Below are positions 21,579 through 32,532 of a stretch of 64,000 nt of DNA, in pieces. Source of the stretch: Amia ocellicauda (lineage: Eukaryota > Chordata > Actinopteri > Amiiformes > Amiidae). The position numbers and the translations under genes were made by a program. The notes below the pieces were generated by a model. That model saw only the letters and a program-made list of their open reading frames with translations, made no database searches and was not told where the DNA came from. The stretch covers positions 52,153,812-52,217,811 of the forward strand of contig NC_089851.1 of NCBI RefSeq assembly GCF_036373705.1. The letters run 5' to 3'. Numbering within the stretch: position 1 is the first letter of the stretch; every line of letters begins with the position of its first letter.

Positions 21579-22183
21579 AGTAGTAATGATGGCACTTTAT
21601 GTCAAAGTGTCAGGTGGCCCCACCCCTACCCAGAAGCCCCATGGGCTGGGAAGCCCCGCCTTACCCAGAAGCCCCACGGGCCAGGAAGCCCCTCCTTACC
21701 CAGAAGCCCCACGGGCCAGGAAGCCCCTCCTTACCCTGTACCCTTTGATCCTCTCCAGTCAGTCAACTTGTTAGGATACAGGTTTTACCCTTTGACCCTC
21801 TCCTGTCAGCCATCTTGTTTGGATGACCGTTATCTTGTTAGGATGACAGCCATCTTGTTTGGATGACCTCCATCTTGTTAGGATGACAGGCATTTTGGAA
21901 AGGGCACAGGTCATCTTGACATGTGTTTACTGCCATCTCACACTGATGGTGTATGTGTGTGTGTGTGTGTGTAATGTTTAAGAGTTTAAACTTATTATTA
22001 TTTGTGTTAGGTTATGTTTTATGATTAGGTTTGTTATGATAAGTTGTTAGCAAAATAAAATACATTAAAATAAAAAGAGAACAACAACATAAAGTTTTAA
22101 TAAAAAAGTATTTTAAACTGTGTTTAGTGATGTGCGTGTGATGATTTTAGGTTATATATTTTATGATTATTTTTGGGGTGGTA
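21579..22183. repeat. Left terminal inverted repeat of the Maverick
   Basis: 605 bp complementary to 32678-33307. From the outside in it contains four tandem units of about 35 bp (ACCCAGAAGCCCCACGGGCC), five CATCTTG-TTAGGATGAC-type units, a GT run and AT-rich sequence. A third copy of the same end is at 47753. Confidence 0.9.
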
Positions 22184-22420
22184 CAGTGTTGGAAAAATAA
22201 AAGAGAAAGAAAAGGTATAGACATTCAAAATATGAGACTCAGTAAAATATATTTCAATGTCAATATTTTATTGTGACAGCTCTAAAAATGACAACAAGGC
22301 ATCAAGTCAGATGTAGACAGTGAGATTAGATACTGACTCGGGTGACCAATGATCCCGCTTCCCCAACACCTACAGCAGCCAGGAAGAAACAACTGAACTG
22401 TACTGCACTAGCTACTCCCT

Positions 22421-22956
22421 CTACTTGTTTATTGGCCAGGGCAGTGACACTATTCTGTCTAGCACAGTGTAGAAATTGGGTTTGGTCATGATAGGGATAG
22501 TATTTCCAAAAGAACTGTGCAGAACTTTTTGGACAGATGTAAAAGCAGATTCACCAGGATGTGTCTCTTTATACAGCATTCTCTTGAGCACATTGGGGAG
22601 GGACGCCACTGTTTTTTCAACATCAGCAACTAGCGATTTCACATCAGAATTACCAGTATCATACAAATCACCAAACTTGTGAGCTATTAGAGTGAGGATG
22701 ACATCTTCAAACATAGATTCCTCAAACATACGTAAACGTAATTCCAGGGGCCCCGGGGGTTTCTTTCTCTGAAAAAATATAGGAATTAATATAATGTCTT
22801 ATTGCACAGAAAAGCAGAGCAGACACAAACAGTATTTTATTTATGTTTGTAAAACACTTGATAAGCCTTGTTTTTTATAACCTTCTCAACTATTTGCATT
22901 ACTTTCTCATCCACACTTTCTAACAAGTCACTAAACCATCTTGAAGGTAGAGTGCA
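22421..22956 (-). pseudogene. 3' part of a spliced Maverick cargo gene, copy 1
   Basis: Two exon-like pieces on minus match the more complete copy at 48430-49741. The last exon begins after an acceptor (TTTTTTCAG, AG at 22769-22770) at 22768 and continues open to a stop at 22421. It encodes about 115 residues, including LYDTGNSDVKSLVADVEKTV and VQKVLHSSFGNTIPIMTKPN. The preceding exon survives only as LPSRWFSDLLESVDEKVMQI, upstream of which the homology ends near 22956 and unrelated sequence leads to the polymerase side. I recognise no domain. Location beside the terminal repeat and presence in two elements suggest it is part of the Maverick. Confidence 0.6.
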
Positions 22957-23043
22957 TGTTTCAGAGAAAAGCACGCAGTAAGACAGCCCGCTACTGTAAA
23001 AAGAGGTAAGCAGACAAATAGCACAGTTAACCCCACTCCGAGT

Positions 23044-23262
23044 GTGCATAAAGAGATAGACAGGTCAGGTGAACAAATACCCTGTACAGGCATTCAGACC
23101 TCTGATGATTCTAGGGCCCTGTTGTTTAGTAAAATATGTCACATTTGTTGGCAACTGGTAGAAGATTTACACACAGCTCATAGAAAAATACATGTTTTGA
23201 CAAATGTGTTAAAACAAAAAGGGTATAACATCGAGTTTGCTGAATCGTCACACTGTGAGTGA
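23044..23262 (+). CDS. Small unrecognised Maverick open frame
   Basis: A 72-codon frame between the truncated cargo gene and the polymerase. It contains KICHICWQLVEDLHTAHRKI, with a CxxC pair. I do not recognise it. It may be the distal part of a gene whose start was lost in the deletion that truncated the neighbouring cargo gene. Confidence 0.3.
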   Translation: MHKEIDRSGEQIPCTGIQTSDDSRALLFSKICHICWQLVEDLHTAHRKIHVLTNVLKQKGYNIEFAESSHCE

Positions 23263-23281
23263 AAACCGCAATTAACAAATA

Positions 23282-23443
23282 ATGAAACAAGTAAGACACA
23301 AAGACACTCGGTCTGCATGTATCACGGCAGTACTGATAAAGAATATTAATGTAGCCAAAAGAATGCTGCGTAGGCTTAAATCTAGAATGGATGTGTCACA
23401 ATTAGCAGGATCACAGACACCATTACAGCACAGTGGCGGTTGA
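23282..23443 (+). CDS. Short basic open frame upstream of the polymerase
   Basis: A 53-codon ATG frame rich in Lys and Arg (VAKRMLRRLKSRMD). It could be a small gene or the decayed N-terminus of the polymerase. Immediately downstream an 84-bp segment is duplicated in tandem (about 23457-23610, with ACTTGGAAATTCAGGAATAT in each copy). Confidence 0.3.
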   Translation: MKQVRHKDTRSACITAVLIKNINVAKRMLRRLKSRMDVSQLAGSQTPLQHSGG

Positions 23444-23633
23444 TGACCACCCAGCAAACTTGGAAATTCAGGAATATATTGATTTGATTGTGTCTGATGA
23501 ATTAGCATTAGAAGCTGATAATAATAACCAACCAGACTTGGAAATTCAGGAATATATAGATTTGCACGTGTCTGATGGGTAAGCATTAGAAGCGAATAAT
23601 AATGATAATCAGATTGGGGGTGGTGATGTAGCA

Positions 23634-26600
23634 ATGTTAGAGGTGAATAATGAAAATGCTGAACAAATGGTTGAGGGTGGTGATTGCGGGGACCCGCCTC
23701 GGGTGTTTTTGGAGCGTATTCGTCACTATGACCGGGAACTTAACAGGTTCCGGGGAATGGAGTTTTATGAAGAATTCAGGTTTGTGAATCTGGATCTGGT
23801 AGAATCGTACTGGTGCTGTGCAAGGGCTGTTAAATGAAATATCACACAATGTGGGTCCTAATGATTTTGTACAGCTTAGACTGAGCTCGGGGTCATTAAA
23901 TAATGCTTTCTGTTAGAGGAGGCAACATTTGGGGGAGCTGGATGAAACAGATTTCCTAGAGAGCATAGCTAATTTACTGCAAAGTCACACCGAAATCCTA
24001 ATATGCAAGGTGGGGTACGGAGACGTATAAAAGGTATTTTGTTTTGCAAGATAATAGACAAGAAAAGGGCATGCCTCACTGATTTCAAAAACCAAGGTAA
24101 CAATTTATGTTTTGCCGCCAGTGTGTACCGCCTGTGGAAAGGGAAAGAATGCACAGATGTTTGTTTTACTTCACAAACAGCATTACTACGGGGTTTTAAA
24201 CATCAGAACATTTATAGGTGTTAACTATTTCTGTGATTATTGCCACGCAGTATATGGGCATAAAAATAGTCACACGTGTCGGAATTTGTGCAGAGCGTGT
24301 TTAGACCCCCACTGTTTTGAGGTTAAAGAGACCATCACCAGATGCGATGTATGTAAAATATTCTGTAGAGGTGGTGTTTGTCTCAGGAGACACAAGGCTA
24401 AAGCTGCCACCAAAGAGATTCAGTGTGTTCAACACTTTTACTGTACAGAGTGCCGGACTTTTCTCCCAATAATGCACTCTTGCGAAGAAAAGCTCTTTCC
24501 GTGCTGTAAAAGTGTTATCCAGACACCTGACAATCATGTATGCTACATGAGCGTAATAAACATCCCCAAACAATCGGAAAAATACATTTTCTTTGATTTT
24601 GAATGCATGCAAGAAACAGGACACACATCCCAAATTATGTTTATGCCTCACACATAAACAACAAACGCACATGGGAGTTTTATGGGGATTCTTGCTTATC
24701 TGACTTTGTGAAATGTTTCATTGACACGTGTTTTAAAAACTACACTTTTATTTCACACAATGGTAAAGGCTATGATAACTACATGGTCATTAGAGAGCTC
24801 ATACGTGAAAAGGTTGCTACACAATTCATCACACAAGGAGGTAAAATTATGTGCATGACAGTGACCGCTCTGAACATCATGTTCATTGATTCATTACATT
24901 TCTTGCCTCTGAAACTGAGCAATATGCCAAAAGCAATGGGGTTTGAGGGTGAGAAAGGCCATTTCCCACACTTCTTTAACACGGTCGCAAACCAAAATTA
25001 TGTAGGACCCTTACCCGCTGAACAATTTTACGGGGTAGACTACATGATGGGTGCTGATAAAACACAGTTTCAGGAATGGTACGATGAGCACAAACTCGAT
25101 GAATTGAAGCGGTATTGTAGACAGGACGTGGACATACTGAGACAAGCTTGTACTACATTTAGAAACGAGATATTAAGTATGACAGATGAGATACGTCTGA
25201 AGTGTCCGTCTGACCCTGATTCAGACCTGATTAAAGTCAGTCTTGACCCGTTTCAGTACATCACATTAGCCTCTGTGTGTATGACCATGTACCGGTACAT
25301 GTTTCTCAGACCGCAGACCATAGCATTAGTCCCGCACGACAATTATCACAACCAGAAAAAGCGGTTCTCGACCCCCGCTATTCAGTGGCTCATGTATACT
25401 GAACACACAGACAACATCAGTATACAACACGCACTAAAGCGGGGTGGTGAGCATAAATTTCGCCCGTACTATCTAGATGGTTTTGCAGTAATAAACGGTG
25501 TGTACACTGTTTTTGAGTACCATGGATGTTTTTTTCATGGTTGCGATACCTGTTATAGCGAAAATGGCGTTAACAGTGTGACAAAAACAACATTCGGCTG
25601 GCTATATCAAAAGACAATGTATAAAACCGAATTCTTAAAATTACAAGGGTTTGATGTTAAAGTGATGTGGGAACACAAATGGAAGACAATGCTGAATGAA
25701 GACCAGGATGTTAGGGCATTTATTTCCGAATCACAGTTACCAGCGCCTCTAGACCCCAGGGAGTCTCTATTCGGTGGGTGGATGAATGCAGTGACCCTGT
25801 ATTATCAACCAAAACCTGGCTAGGAACTCCGTTACTATGATTTCACCAGTCTGTACCCGTTTGTAAATAAAACCAAATTGTACCCCGTTGGTCACCCGGA
25901 TATAATATGCGAGGGCTTTGAAGATTTACAAAATTACTTTGTGCTCGCAAAAGTCAAAGTTTACCCTCCTAGAAGGTTGTTTTTCCCTGTGCTACCGACC
26001 AGAGTTGGTAAAAAACTGTTCTTTACACTCTGTCGGACGTGCGCTGACACCCAGCAGGGCTCCCCCTGAACAAACAGCGACGAGCAGAGAGCGCTTACCG
26101 GTGTCTGGTGCATGCCAGAGCTGCTGGCTGCTGTAGATAAGGATTACAGAATTGCAGAATTATACGAGATCTGGCACTTTAAGCACTCGACCAACACGTT
26201 GTTTAGTGAATATATTAAAACGCATTTAAAAGGCAAACAAGAAGCTTCAGGCTACCCCCAGTGGTGCAAAAATGACACAGACCGTGAACACTACATCAGA
26301 GAGTAACATGACAGAGAGGGGGTACACTTGGACCATTACAACATTACTAAGAATCCGGCCAAAAGACAGATTTCAAAACTGTTTTTGAATTCTTTATGGG
26401 GAAAATTTGGACAACGACCAGATTTACAAAACACCAGTATTGTGAGAGACCCCAACGAATTATTTAAATACGTGTTTGCCCCATACCACGAGGTCCCGTC
26501 TTGTGATTTTATTGATGATGACGATGATTTTATGTGCCTGTGTCACCTGGAAACGGGGAAAAGAGCACTACACACAGCTTTCAAATGTAAATATTTGTAT

Positions 26601-27095
26601 TGCCAGTTTCACCACCGCCTATGCTAGGTTAGAACTGTACTCTCTTCTGGATTCATTACAAGGTCGTTGTTTGTATTATGACACTGATTCAATCATTTAT
26701 GTAAGCAGGCCAGGACAGTGGGACCCCAAGTTAGGAGATTATCTGGGTCAATTGACAAGTGAGCTGCCTCCGGATCAGCACATTACAGAGTTTGTTGCAA
26801 CAGGACCTAAATCCTATGGATATAAGCTCTCAGGAGGGAAAGCCTGTATCAAGGTAAAGGTATCACATTAAACGTGGCTAATAGTGAGAAAATTAATGTC
26901 GATAGCCTAAAAGATTTGATACTTGACTATGCGGATAAGTAGGCTGGTGCAAATGGTGAAATAAAAGACATTGCACTGCGGCAACCGGGGATAGTACGTG
27001 TTAAACGTGACTGGCACTTTGAGATGAGAACACTGCAAAAGACCGAGAGATAAATTACAGATTACAACGTTAGCTCGACAGATGTATCCAGGCAA
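23634..27095 (+). pseudogene. Maverick protein-primed family-B DNA polymerase, broken
   Basis: The gene replicates the element; its pieces lie in order on plus. 23634-24224 hold the N-terminal region with stops and frame changes. 24112-24657 carry a cysteine-rich zinc-binding stretch and exonuclease motif I (FFDFE, D at 24595). 24603-25823, after a frameshift, carry Exo II (SHNGKGYDNYM, D at 24774) and Exo III (YCRQDVDIL, D at 25125). A TAG at 25821 precedes palm motif A (DFTSLYP, D at 25839); further stops lie at 26067 and 26304. Motif B (KLFLNSLWGKFG) is near 26370-26400. After another frameshift motif C (YYDTDS) is at 26677-26694. Coding similarity fades after 27050. Every catalytic motif survives, but at least three stops and three frameshifts preclude function. 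Confidence 0.9.
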
Positions 27096-27258
27096 ATCTC
27101 AATATTTTTTGGAAGCTTTTGAAGATGCCACCAAGAAGTATTTCGGATACTTATTTGTCGATGTCATGTCAAAGACCCCTGATGAATACCGTTTAAGGAC
27201 GGGTCTTTTCCCCCCTGACATCCCAGTGGTTTATGTGTTTAAAAAACAAAGAAAGTAA
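27096..27258 (+). pseudogene. Fragment downstream of the polymerase
   Basis: An open frame from the ATG near 27082 to a stop at 27256 reads, in part, YPGKSQYFLEAFEDATKK and DEYRLRTGLFPPDIPVVYVF. It fits a short conserved protein I associate with fish Mavericks, but its start is lost in decayed sequence. Function unknown. Confidence 0.4.
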
Positions 27259-27288
27259 AAGCCGCTGGTTTTCCAGCGTTGAGCACAT

Positions 27289-27637
27289 TTGCTGTCTGTG
27301 ACTCTGGCTGTCAGTATGTCACTGCGTATGAAGAGAAAACTGGCTCTCCTGCAGCTGCTGGTTAAAGCCAAGCCGCAACAAGGCCATTCTGTGCGCCGCT
27401 GGAAGCGACCTGGTACAGGCCGTGTCAGAAATCGCTCTAAATACACTGAAAGGAAACATCCGCTTGAGCGCTAAACAATTTCAGAAACTCAAGAAAAGTG
27501 GCCACATTATAAAAACACTTAGTAAAAAGACAGTGTCTGTTAAGAGAAAGAGAAATCTATTGAATCAGTCTGGGGGGTTTATCGGTAATTTGCTAAGTAT
27601 TGCCATTCCCCTCATTACCGGCTTACTGACCAGATGA
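27289..27637 (+). pseudogene. Small basic protein with hydrophobic tail, one frameshift
   Basis: Two overlapping frames form one gene of roughly 110 codons. The first (best start at the MSLRMKRK methionine, near 27316) gives KLALLQLLVKAKPQQG. The second (to 27637) gives SEIALNTLKGNIRLSAKQF, a cluster of basic residues and a hydrophobic C-terminus, GGFIGNLLSIAIPLITGLLT. A one-base shift near 27382 separates them. A basic stretch followed by a glycine pair and a hydrophobic segment is reminiscent of small adenovirus-type core peptides, which is only an analogy. Its stop overlaps the next start (ATGA at 27634). Confidence 0.6.
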
Positions 27638-28113
27638 AAATGCAATTCACTGAGAAAATGTATCTAGTACCTCAGAAACAGATGGGCCAAATTAAAGAGG
27701 ACTTTCCAGTTGAACACGACATCAGAAAAATAGCCACATATAAATTGGATGGTGAAATGAAAGATATTCTGCAAAGCTCTCAATTGGGTGAATATGACAA
27801 AGCGCTGCAGAGGTACTTGGCCCTGACGCGGCAGGCAGAATCTGAAAAAGCCACTTTGACTTTGCAGATGCCTGACACCGATACCCCGGCCGAAAAACCG
27901 CACACAGAGCCTGTTTTCGATTATATTTTAGACGCTATCCCACAAAGGCAAAATAAAAATGCCGAAATGGTGTCCAACAATTCTATAGCTAGCTGGAATG
28001 AGAATGGGGAATTTGTGTACAAGGGGGGCCCTGTTCGTGGGTCTCATGTGATTGATCTGGTTAGCACACGCTGGCCACAGGAAGAGCCCCCAAAGGCTGG
28101 GGCAGTTTTATGA
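27634..28113 (+). CDS. Maverick protein of 159 residues, intact, function unknown
   Basis: A complete ATG-to-stop frame. The N-terminal part (MYLVPQKQMGQIKEDFPVEH) and the following helical stretch (DILQSSQLGEYDKALQRYLA) resemble a conserved Maverick-associated protein I cannot name with confidence. The C-terminus is polar and proline-rich. It overlaps the upstream and downstream genes by four bases each (ATGA at 27634 and 28110), a compact coupling typical of virus genomes. Unlike the polymerase it carries no stop or frameshift. Confidence 0.65.
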   Translation: MKMQFTEKMYLVPQKQMGQIKEDFPVEHDIRKIATYKLDGEMKDILQSSQLGEYDKALQRYLALTRQAESEKATLTLQMPDTDTPAEKPHTEPVFDYILDAIPQRQNKNAEMVSNNSIASWNENGEFVYKGGPVRGSHVIDLVSTRWPQEEPPKAGAVL

Positions 28114-28361
28114 TGGCGATGGCGGAGATTAACATCCCTGGTTCGGTACTGTCTAACAGAATAAACAGGGAGGTGTTGGAGAAACTGAAAACAACACCTA
28201 CTAGAGACAGTTCTATGTCTATACAGAGAAATCCTATTTCTCCTGAACCAGACTTTGATATTTCGATGGAGGGGGCGGCTGCCCCACCCGAAACACCACA
28301 AAGAGACCAGCCAGCTAAAAAGCATCGGCTGTTTGGGAAATTACCATGGCTGTCTCTGTAA
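28110..28361 (+). CDS. Maverick small protein of 83 residues, intact, unrecognised
   Basis: Starts with tandem methionines at the ATGATG that overlaps the previous stop. The protein is acidic to neutral, rich in Pro, Ser and Arg, without membrane segment or known motif, and ends KKHRLFGKLPWLSL. It is the last plus-strand gene before convergence with the minus-strand genes. Homology not determined. Confidence 0.5.
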   Translation: MMAMAEINIPGSVLSNRINREVLEKLKTTPTRDSSMSIQRNPISPEPDFDISMEGAAAPPETPQRDQPAKKHRLFGKLPWLSL

Positions 28362-28364
28362 AGC

Positions 28365-28494
28365 GGGTCCTCATGGTTTTATTTTTTGTATTATTATTTT
28401 GGTTGTTGTTTGTTTATATATAGGCTATAGAAATACATACATTGATGTTATCTGTAAAATGTTAAATCCTTGTGTGATTCAGATAATAAAAAAT

Positions 28495-28526
<32 letters not shown>

Positions 28527-28849
28527 GTGTTTGTATGTCAAAGAACATTATCAGTGGTGTTTCACTGTTTTAGTTTATTTGGTTTTTGTGTGTGCTGAAT
28601 AAAAAATGTAACGCGTGATAAACTATGGTGTTTGTATGTATGGATTTATTAACTACATATAAACATAATTCATGTGTATATAATATTTTATTATCAGGTT
28701 AGCAGGCGTTACATATATGAGAATGCCACGTCATTAAGCTTAAACGCACACACACAAACATACACACAAGCATTATTCTATCATTCTATAGTGTCTATAG
28801 TGTTATTCATACACTGTTCTAACATTGTTTATTTCTGTTCATGACTGAT
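28365..28849. other. Convergence region of the two gene blocks
   Basis: AT-rich, with an ATT microsatellite at 28497-28526 and AATAAA-like words near 28597 that could serve as a polyadenylation signal for the plus-strand block. No gene. Confidence 0.5.
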
Positions 28850-29409
28850 TTAGCAATTATGACAGATCCTAAAATCATGCATTCGGTTACACATCTGACA
28901 ATTCTCATTTACATGAAGCTTAAACAGATACATAGGTCTCGTTCTCCTGTTATAACTTTTCACAAACTGCATTACCATGTTGTCATTACTAATTAAATCT
29001 TCAGAATACAAATCCAATATCTGATTATAAGCTAGCCCCTTACAACGCTGTTGTAAAAAATACACACAGTGGTTTCCACATGTTGTGGATAAAGCATCCT
29101 GCAACTGTCTGGAGTTAACACTGTTAACACTGAGTTTGTGTTTAAAAAACGCATGATTGATTTAGGGAAAAAAGGAGCATTGGGGGGGAATCCGTAAGAA
29201 TCAAAGAATTCGGCCTTCCCATCTCCTCCTAGATAGATAGCAAGCCAGTGCTCCCCGGGTCGGTCATGCGGATGTGTGTTGATGACGAAACAGGCCGACC
29301 TGTGGACTCCTGACCGTTTGGGGAGCTTGTCAGATGGAAACACACCCAGAAAATAGTCTGTTGTGTAACTGTCCTTAGTCATGATGGCCCCAATCTGTTG
29401 CGTATTCAT
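28850..29409 (-). pseudogene. Adenain-type cysteine protease, one frameshift
   Basis: The virion maturation protease of Mavericks, related to the adenovirus protease. Counted from the methionine at 29409, the catalytic His (GEHWLAI) is residue 54 and the acidic residue (FFDSYG) residue 70. The frame ends at 29032; the overlapping frame from 29104 carries the Gln and the catalytic Cys (QDALSTTCGNHC, Cys codon at 29080) and runs to a Cys-rich end at 28850. All active-site positions are thus present but a frameshift near 29090 separates them. The open frame extends upstream of 29409 to 29517 with a hydrophobic stretch, probably not part of the protein. Confidence 0.85.
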
Positions 29410-29586
29410 GACCAGAGTATTGAAAGCCACAAGGCAATCGTTTTTCAACTGTAGTCGTAAAGGACTTATCTTAATAATGATTAATGTTAATTTCAACAAT
29501 GTTGTCAAAAACAGCATACACTATCATGTTCACGGTGGTTGGTAATGGCTGGGCAAAACTAATTTCTGCTCTCAGGTTCCCTGTTT

Positions 29587-30255
29587 TTATGAGCGAATAG
29601 TGCCCAGTGCACTCTTGATCCGGGCTGGTGCTTCTCTGTTACGGGTGAGTTGAATTTTTATATCAACGCCATTCAGCATTAATTTGTCTTGAAAAAACAT
29701 GTCTGCATGAATACAACCCAACAATTCTAGTTTTCGGCTTCCTGCTGTATAGGCCGCTCTATTTCTGAACCCCAGGTTTGTCCCGTTCAGTGCGGTTACT
29801 TCATGCTGGCCGGCTGTGTCCTTGACAAAAAGGCCTGCTGAGTACTGTGTGTTCAAAGTGCTTTCACTGTAGTTGAGAATGGATTCTATTATAGCCCTGT
29901 ATGGATAACAGTTGTTGCTCTGGCTAATAAGTCTGTCACCGATTGTGATGTCGACCTGGCTGAAAAGGGAGGCCACGGGGTAATTTACCAGGCCCACCCG
30001 ATCATCCTGGGCCAGATCAGTGCCATCATGCTTAGTAATTTTACAAGTCAGGTAGATGATCGTGTTGTTCAGATCTAGATAGTCTTCTCCGTTTCCAGTG
30101 ATGTAGAATTCCAGTGGGGCATTGTCAGAGAGCGCTGTGAGGGGGGGCACCTCCACATAGAAACTCTTCTCAATGCTGGTCTGTGTGGGCACCAGCTGAA
30201 AAAGGTCCAGTTCAGATTTGGTGCACTCCTCAGAACTGCAGTGAACGAAAGCCAT
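29587..30255 (-). pseudogene. Maverick major capsid protein, N-terminal part only
   Basis: A 222-codon frame starts at 30255. It matches the first jelly-roll region of the hexon-like major capsid (segments YLDLNNTIIYLTCKI and PVASLFSQVDITIGDRLISQ). The family is usually 500 residues or more; here the frame ends after RNREAPARIKSALGTIRS and the protease begins less than 200 bp further on, so most of the second jelly roll is deleted. Confidence 0.82.
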
Positions 30256-30257
30256 GT

Positions 30258-30670
30258 TTAAAATATATCCCCGCGATGTTGTTGCCTGGAGCTCCTCTTC
30301 TTACCAGCCCCGTTTCTCTTATGATTGTGTTTCTTCTGTATAGTCCTTTTAACAGGGGCCGGCGGTCCTGTGAGCCCCAGTGGTGTCGTTCTTTTCCTTT
30401 TAATGCCTCTCCTGACCTTTCGGAGCATGAATTCTACTGGCCACCGCACTTGTAACCTGCCCGACCACATCTTTAGCTATGTTTCTGGCAGCCAATTTGA
30501 CGTGTGGTTTGACAATTTCTAATCCGCGTCTCAGAAAAGGCATAGCTACCAGCTACCCCCGCACCGTATTGTACTGGCATCCCGGCGAAACCGGGGAGGC
30601 CGTTACCCGCCTGATACTTGTAGTAGTTCCTATACATGTGCGGGTCTCCATAGTTTTTAACAATCACCAT
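30258..30670 (-). pseudogene. Virion core-like basic protein, frameshifted
   Basis: Lies between the penton-like and major capsid genes. The N-terminal frame (from 30670) has the glycine-rich segment GNGLPGFAGMPVQYGAG. A shift of frame near 30545 leads through a helical basic region, and the final frame (30470-30258) gives a highly basic tail (RRGIKRKR, KKHNHKRNGAGKKRSSRQQ). A glycine-rich head plus basic tail fits a nucleic-acid-binding core protein; the assignment rests on position and composition. Confidence 0.6.
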
Positions 30671-30673
30671 GAT

Positions 30674-31421
30674 TTAAAAGTGGTTGTATCTAACAGGTTG
30701 GAAATGCAACTTCACTATCACCTTGCCGTATGCGAATGTCACATGTCCGTTCTGGTCAGTCTTTATTTCAGTGCTGATAGTGTCGAATTCATCCATGCTC
30801 AGGGGGACATAGTGGGGCTTATCATATAACAGCGTAACAAACTTGCCTTCTTCCCCTTTTTTAGGTACACAGCGCAGAAGCGGGGCATACATGTCACCCA
30901 CTAGTTGGTGTTCAATTATATCGGTATAAACATACATGTGGTTAAAACCCGCTGTAATATCCGCAGGCTGGGGCGATTCCCCCCCCCCCCCCCCCCTTCT
31001 CGGGAATGAACCCCAAGACATGTGCTAGCTGGCCCGTGGTAAAAAACAATAAAGTCGAATCCCTGAAAAGCCTCACGCTTCTAATATAGTTGTATTGAAA
31101 GTATACCTTGGGCAATGTGGGGACGGCCTTGACAGCATTATTCATGGCTGTTAACAATACATCAATGTTTTTATAGTAGCCTTGTGATATTTCATAATAC
31201 CAGTTTGTATCGGTTGTCTCAGAATGCAATTCAAAGCTCTGTTTCCTGTCAAACGTATTGATGGTCATGGGGTAGTGCATCTCCACCATCCCTACCTCCC
31301 ATTTACCTGGTAGATCGATGGATTTGGCTAGATGGTCAGTGAAGTTGGAGCTCTTGTTGTTAGGAAATAGTGTCTCCGAGGCATTACTGGTAAAAGTCAG
31401 GTAAAATCCATTTTCACTCAT
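30674..31421 (-). pseudogene. Penton-like minor capsid protein, frameshift at a homopolymer
   Basis: Starts at 31421 (MSENGFYLTFTSNASETLFP). The first frame runs through LPGKWEVGMVEMHYP and QLAHVLGF and reaches a run of about 18 C on plus (30980-30997). From there the coding sequence continues in another frame (HLVGDMYAPLL-like region, here LVGDMYAPLLRCVPKKGEEG) to a stop at 30674. Together this is the length expected for the Maverick penton-like single jelly-roll protein. The break may be real or an assembly error in the homopolymer. Confidence 0.75.
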
Positions 31422-31424
31422 TTT

Positions 31425-32476
31425 TTATCCTCTCACAACCCCCGGGGCTATGTCTTTCACCTCTGAAGCTTTGATCCAACTATTAAATTTAACTCCCCAA
31501 CTCAGCCATTTGACTAAAACTTGTTTACCCCGGCCACGGCCTCTGGAGTCTAAAATTTTCTGTATTCGATAGACTCTGTCACCATTTGGGTTTATCTTTT
31601 GTAACTCTTCGGTGTAAAACTGACCTTTTATGTCGTCACCAGCATAATCTTTTAGTTTGTAAATAGGCCTTAATCCAGGCACACATTCTTTAACTATGAA
31701 TATTTCATCTGTGAATGTTTGCTCATACCCCTTTTCAAATTTCCCTTTTATTCTCGACACCCTCACATGATCACCTTCTTTAAACTTAAATTTTGAAGGT
31801 TTGCTTTTTACAAATGACCCATACACAGTCCTCCACACCCTCAGGGCATTGTCATGGGTGACATCTACTGGTCGTTCCTTGACAGTTCTATGGAATGTGT
31901 GATTGTAACTGTGAAACAGCTCTAAAGTACTTCCACATTTTCGATTTTATAGTCCTATTGAATCTCTCTACCACACTGGCTTTCACTTTACTATTTGTCA
32001 CAAAATGTACAATTTGGTATTGCTTGAGAAGACTTTGAAAACCATGGTTGAGGAATTCTTTCCCCTGATCTGTCTGCAGTTTCTTTGGAACGCGCCCTTG
32101 GGTGAATATTCTTTTAAAGGCGGCACACACTTGCTGACCCGTTTTGTTTTTTAATGGTACTGCCCAGGCGTATTTGGACAACACATCTATACAGGTTAGA
32201 ATGTATTTCATACCGTTGTTGAACTTTGAGAACTGACCCATTTCCACCAGGTCTGCCTGCCATTGCCAGTCAATGTCTTGTACCAGTGTCAAGTTCCTCT
32301 TAAACCTCACCCGCGCTGGTCTGTGCACTGTGTATGTATATTGATCCGATAACCATTGTGAAACATGTTCTCTTTTTATACGGTCACCCTTTGCTCTGGT
32401 ACTTCTCGAGTCCTCCAAAACGACCGGCTTCTTTAGGCGTATAATAGATCTCTTTTAATCTCTCTTCATGGTTCAT
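31425..32476 (-). pseudogene. Maverick integrase with chromodomain, frameshifted
   Basis: The enzyme inserts the element into host DNA. The likely start is the ATG at 32476 (MNHEERLKEIYYTPKEAG), with a frame change near 32400. The main frame 32418-31888 has the catalytic acidic residues D56 (WQADLVEM), D117 (LQTDQGKEF) and E151 (VVERFNRT), with 33 residues between the last two. A further shift near 31890 leads to the frame 31838-31425, which holds an SH3-like segment (KFKEGDHVRVSRIKG) and a C-terminal chromodomain (YRIQKILDSRGRGRGKQVLV). The first minus-strand gene inside the right terminal repeat. Confidence 0.88.
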
Positions 32477-32532
32477 TTTCTCGTGATTAATGAATACACC
32501 CTTCAACTTAGTAACTTATACCAAATAGTAAC

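Noticed and set aside
21516-21866. Proline-rich open frames at the Maverick left end (and 33139-33366, 47738-47987)
   Set aside because: They are translations of the minisatellite in the terminal repeats and differ in frame between copies.
24003-26871. Several separate genes in the polymerase region
   Set aside because: The pieces carry consecutive family-B polymerase motifs in one order and strand; they are one broken gene.
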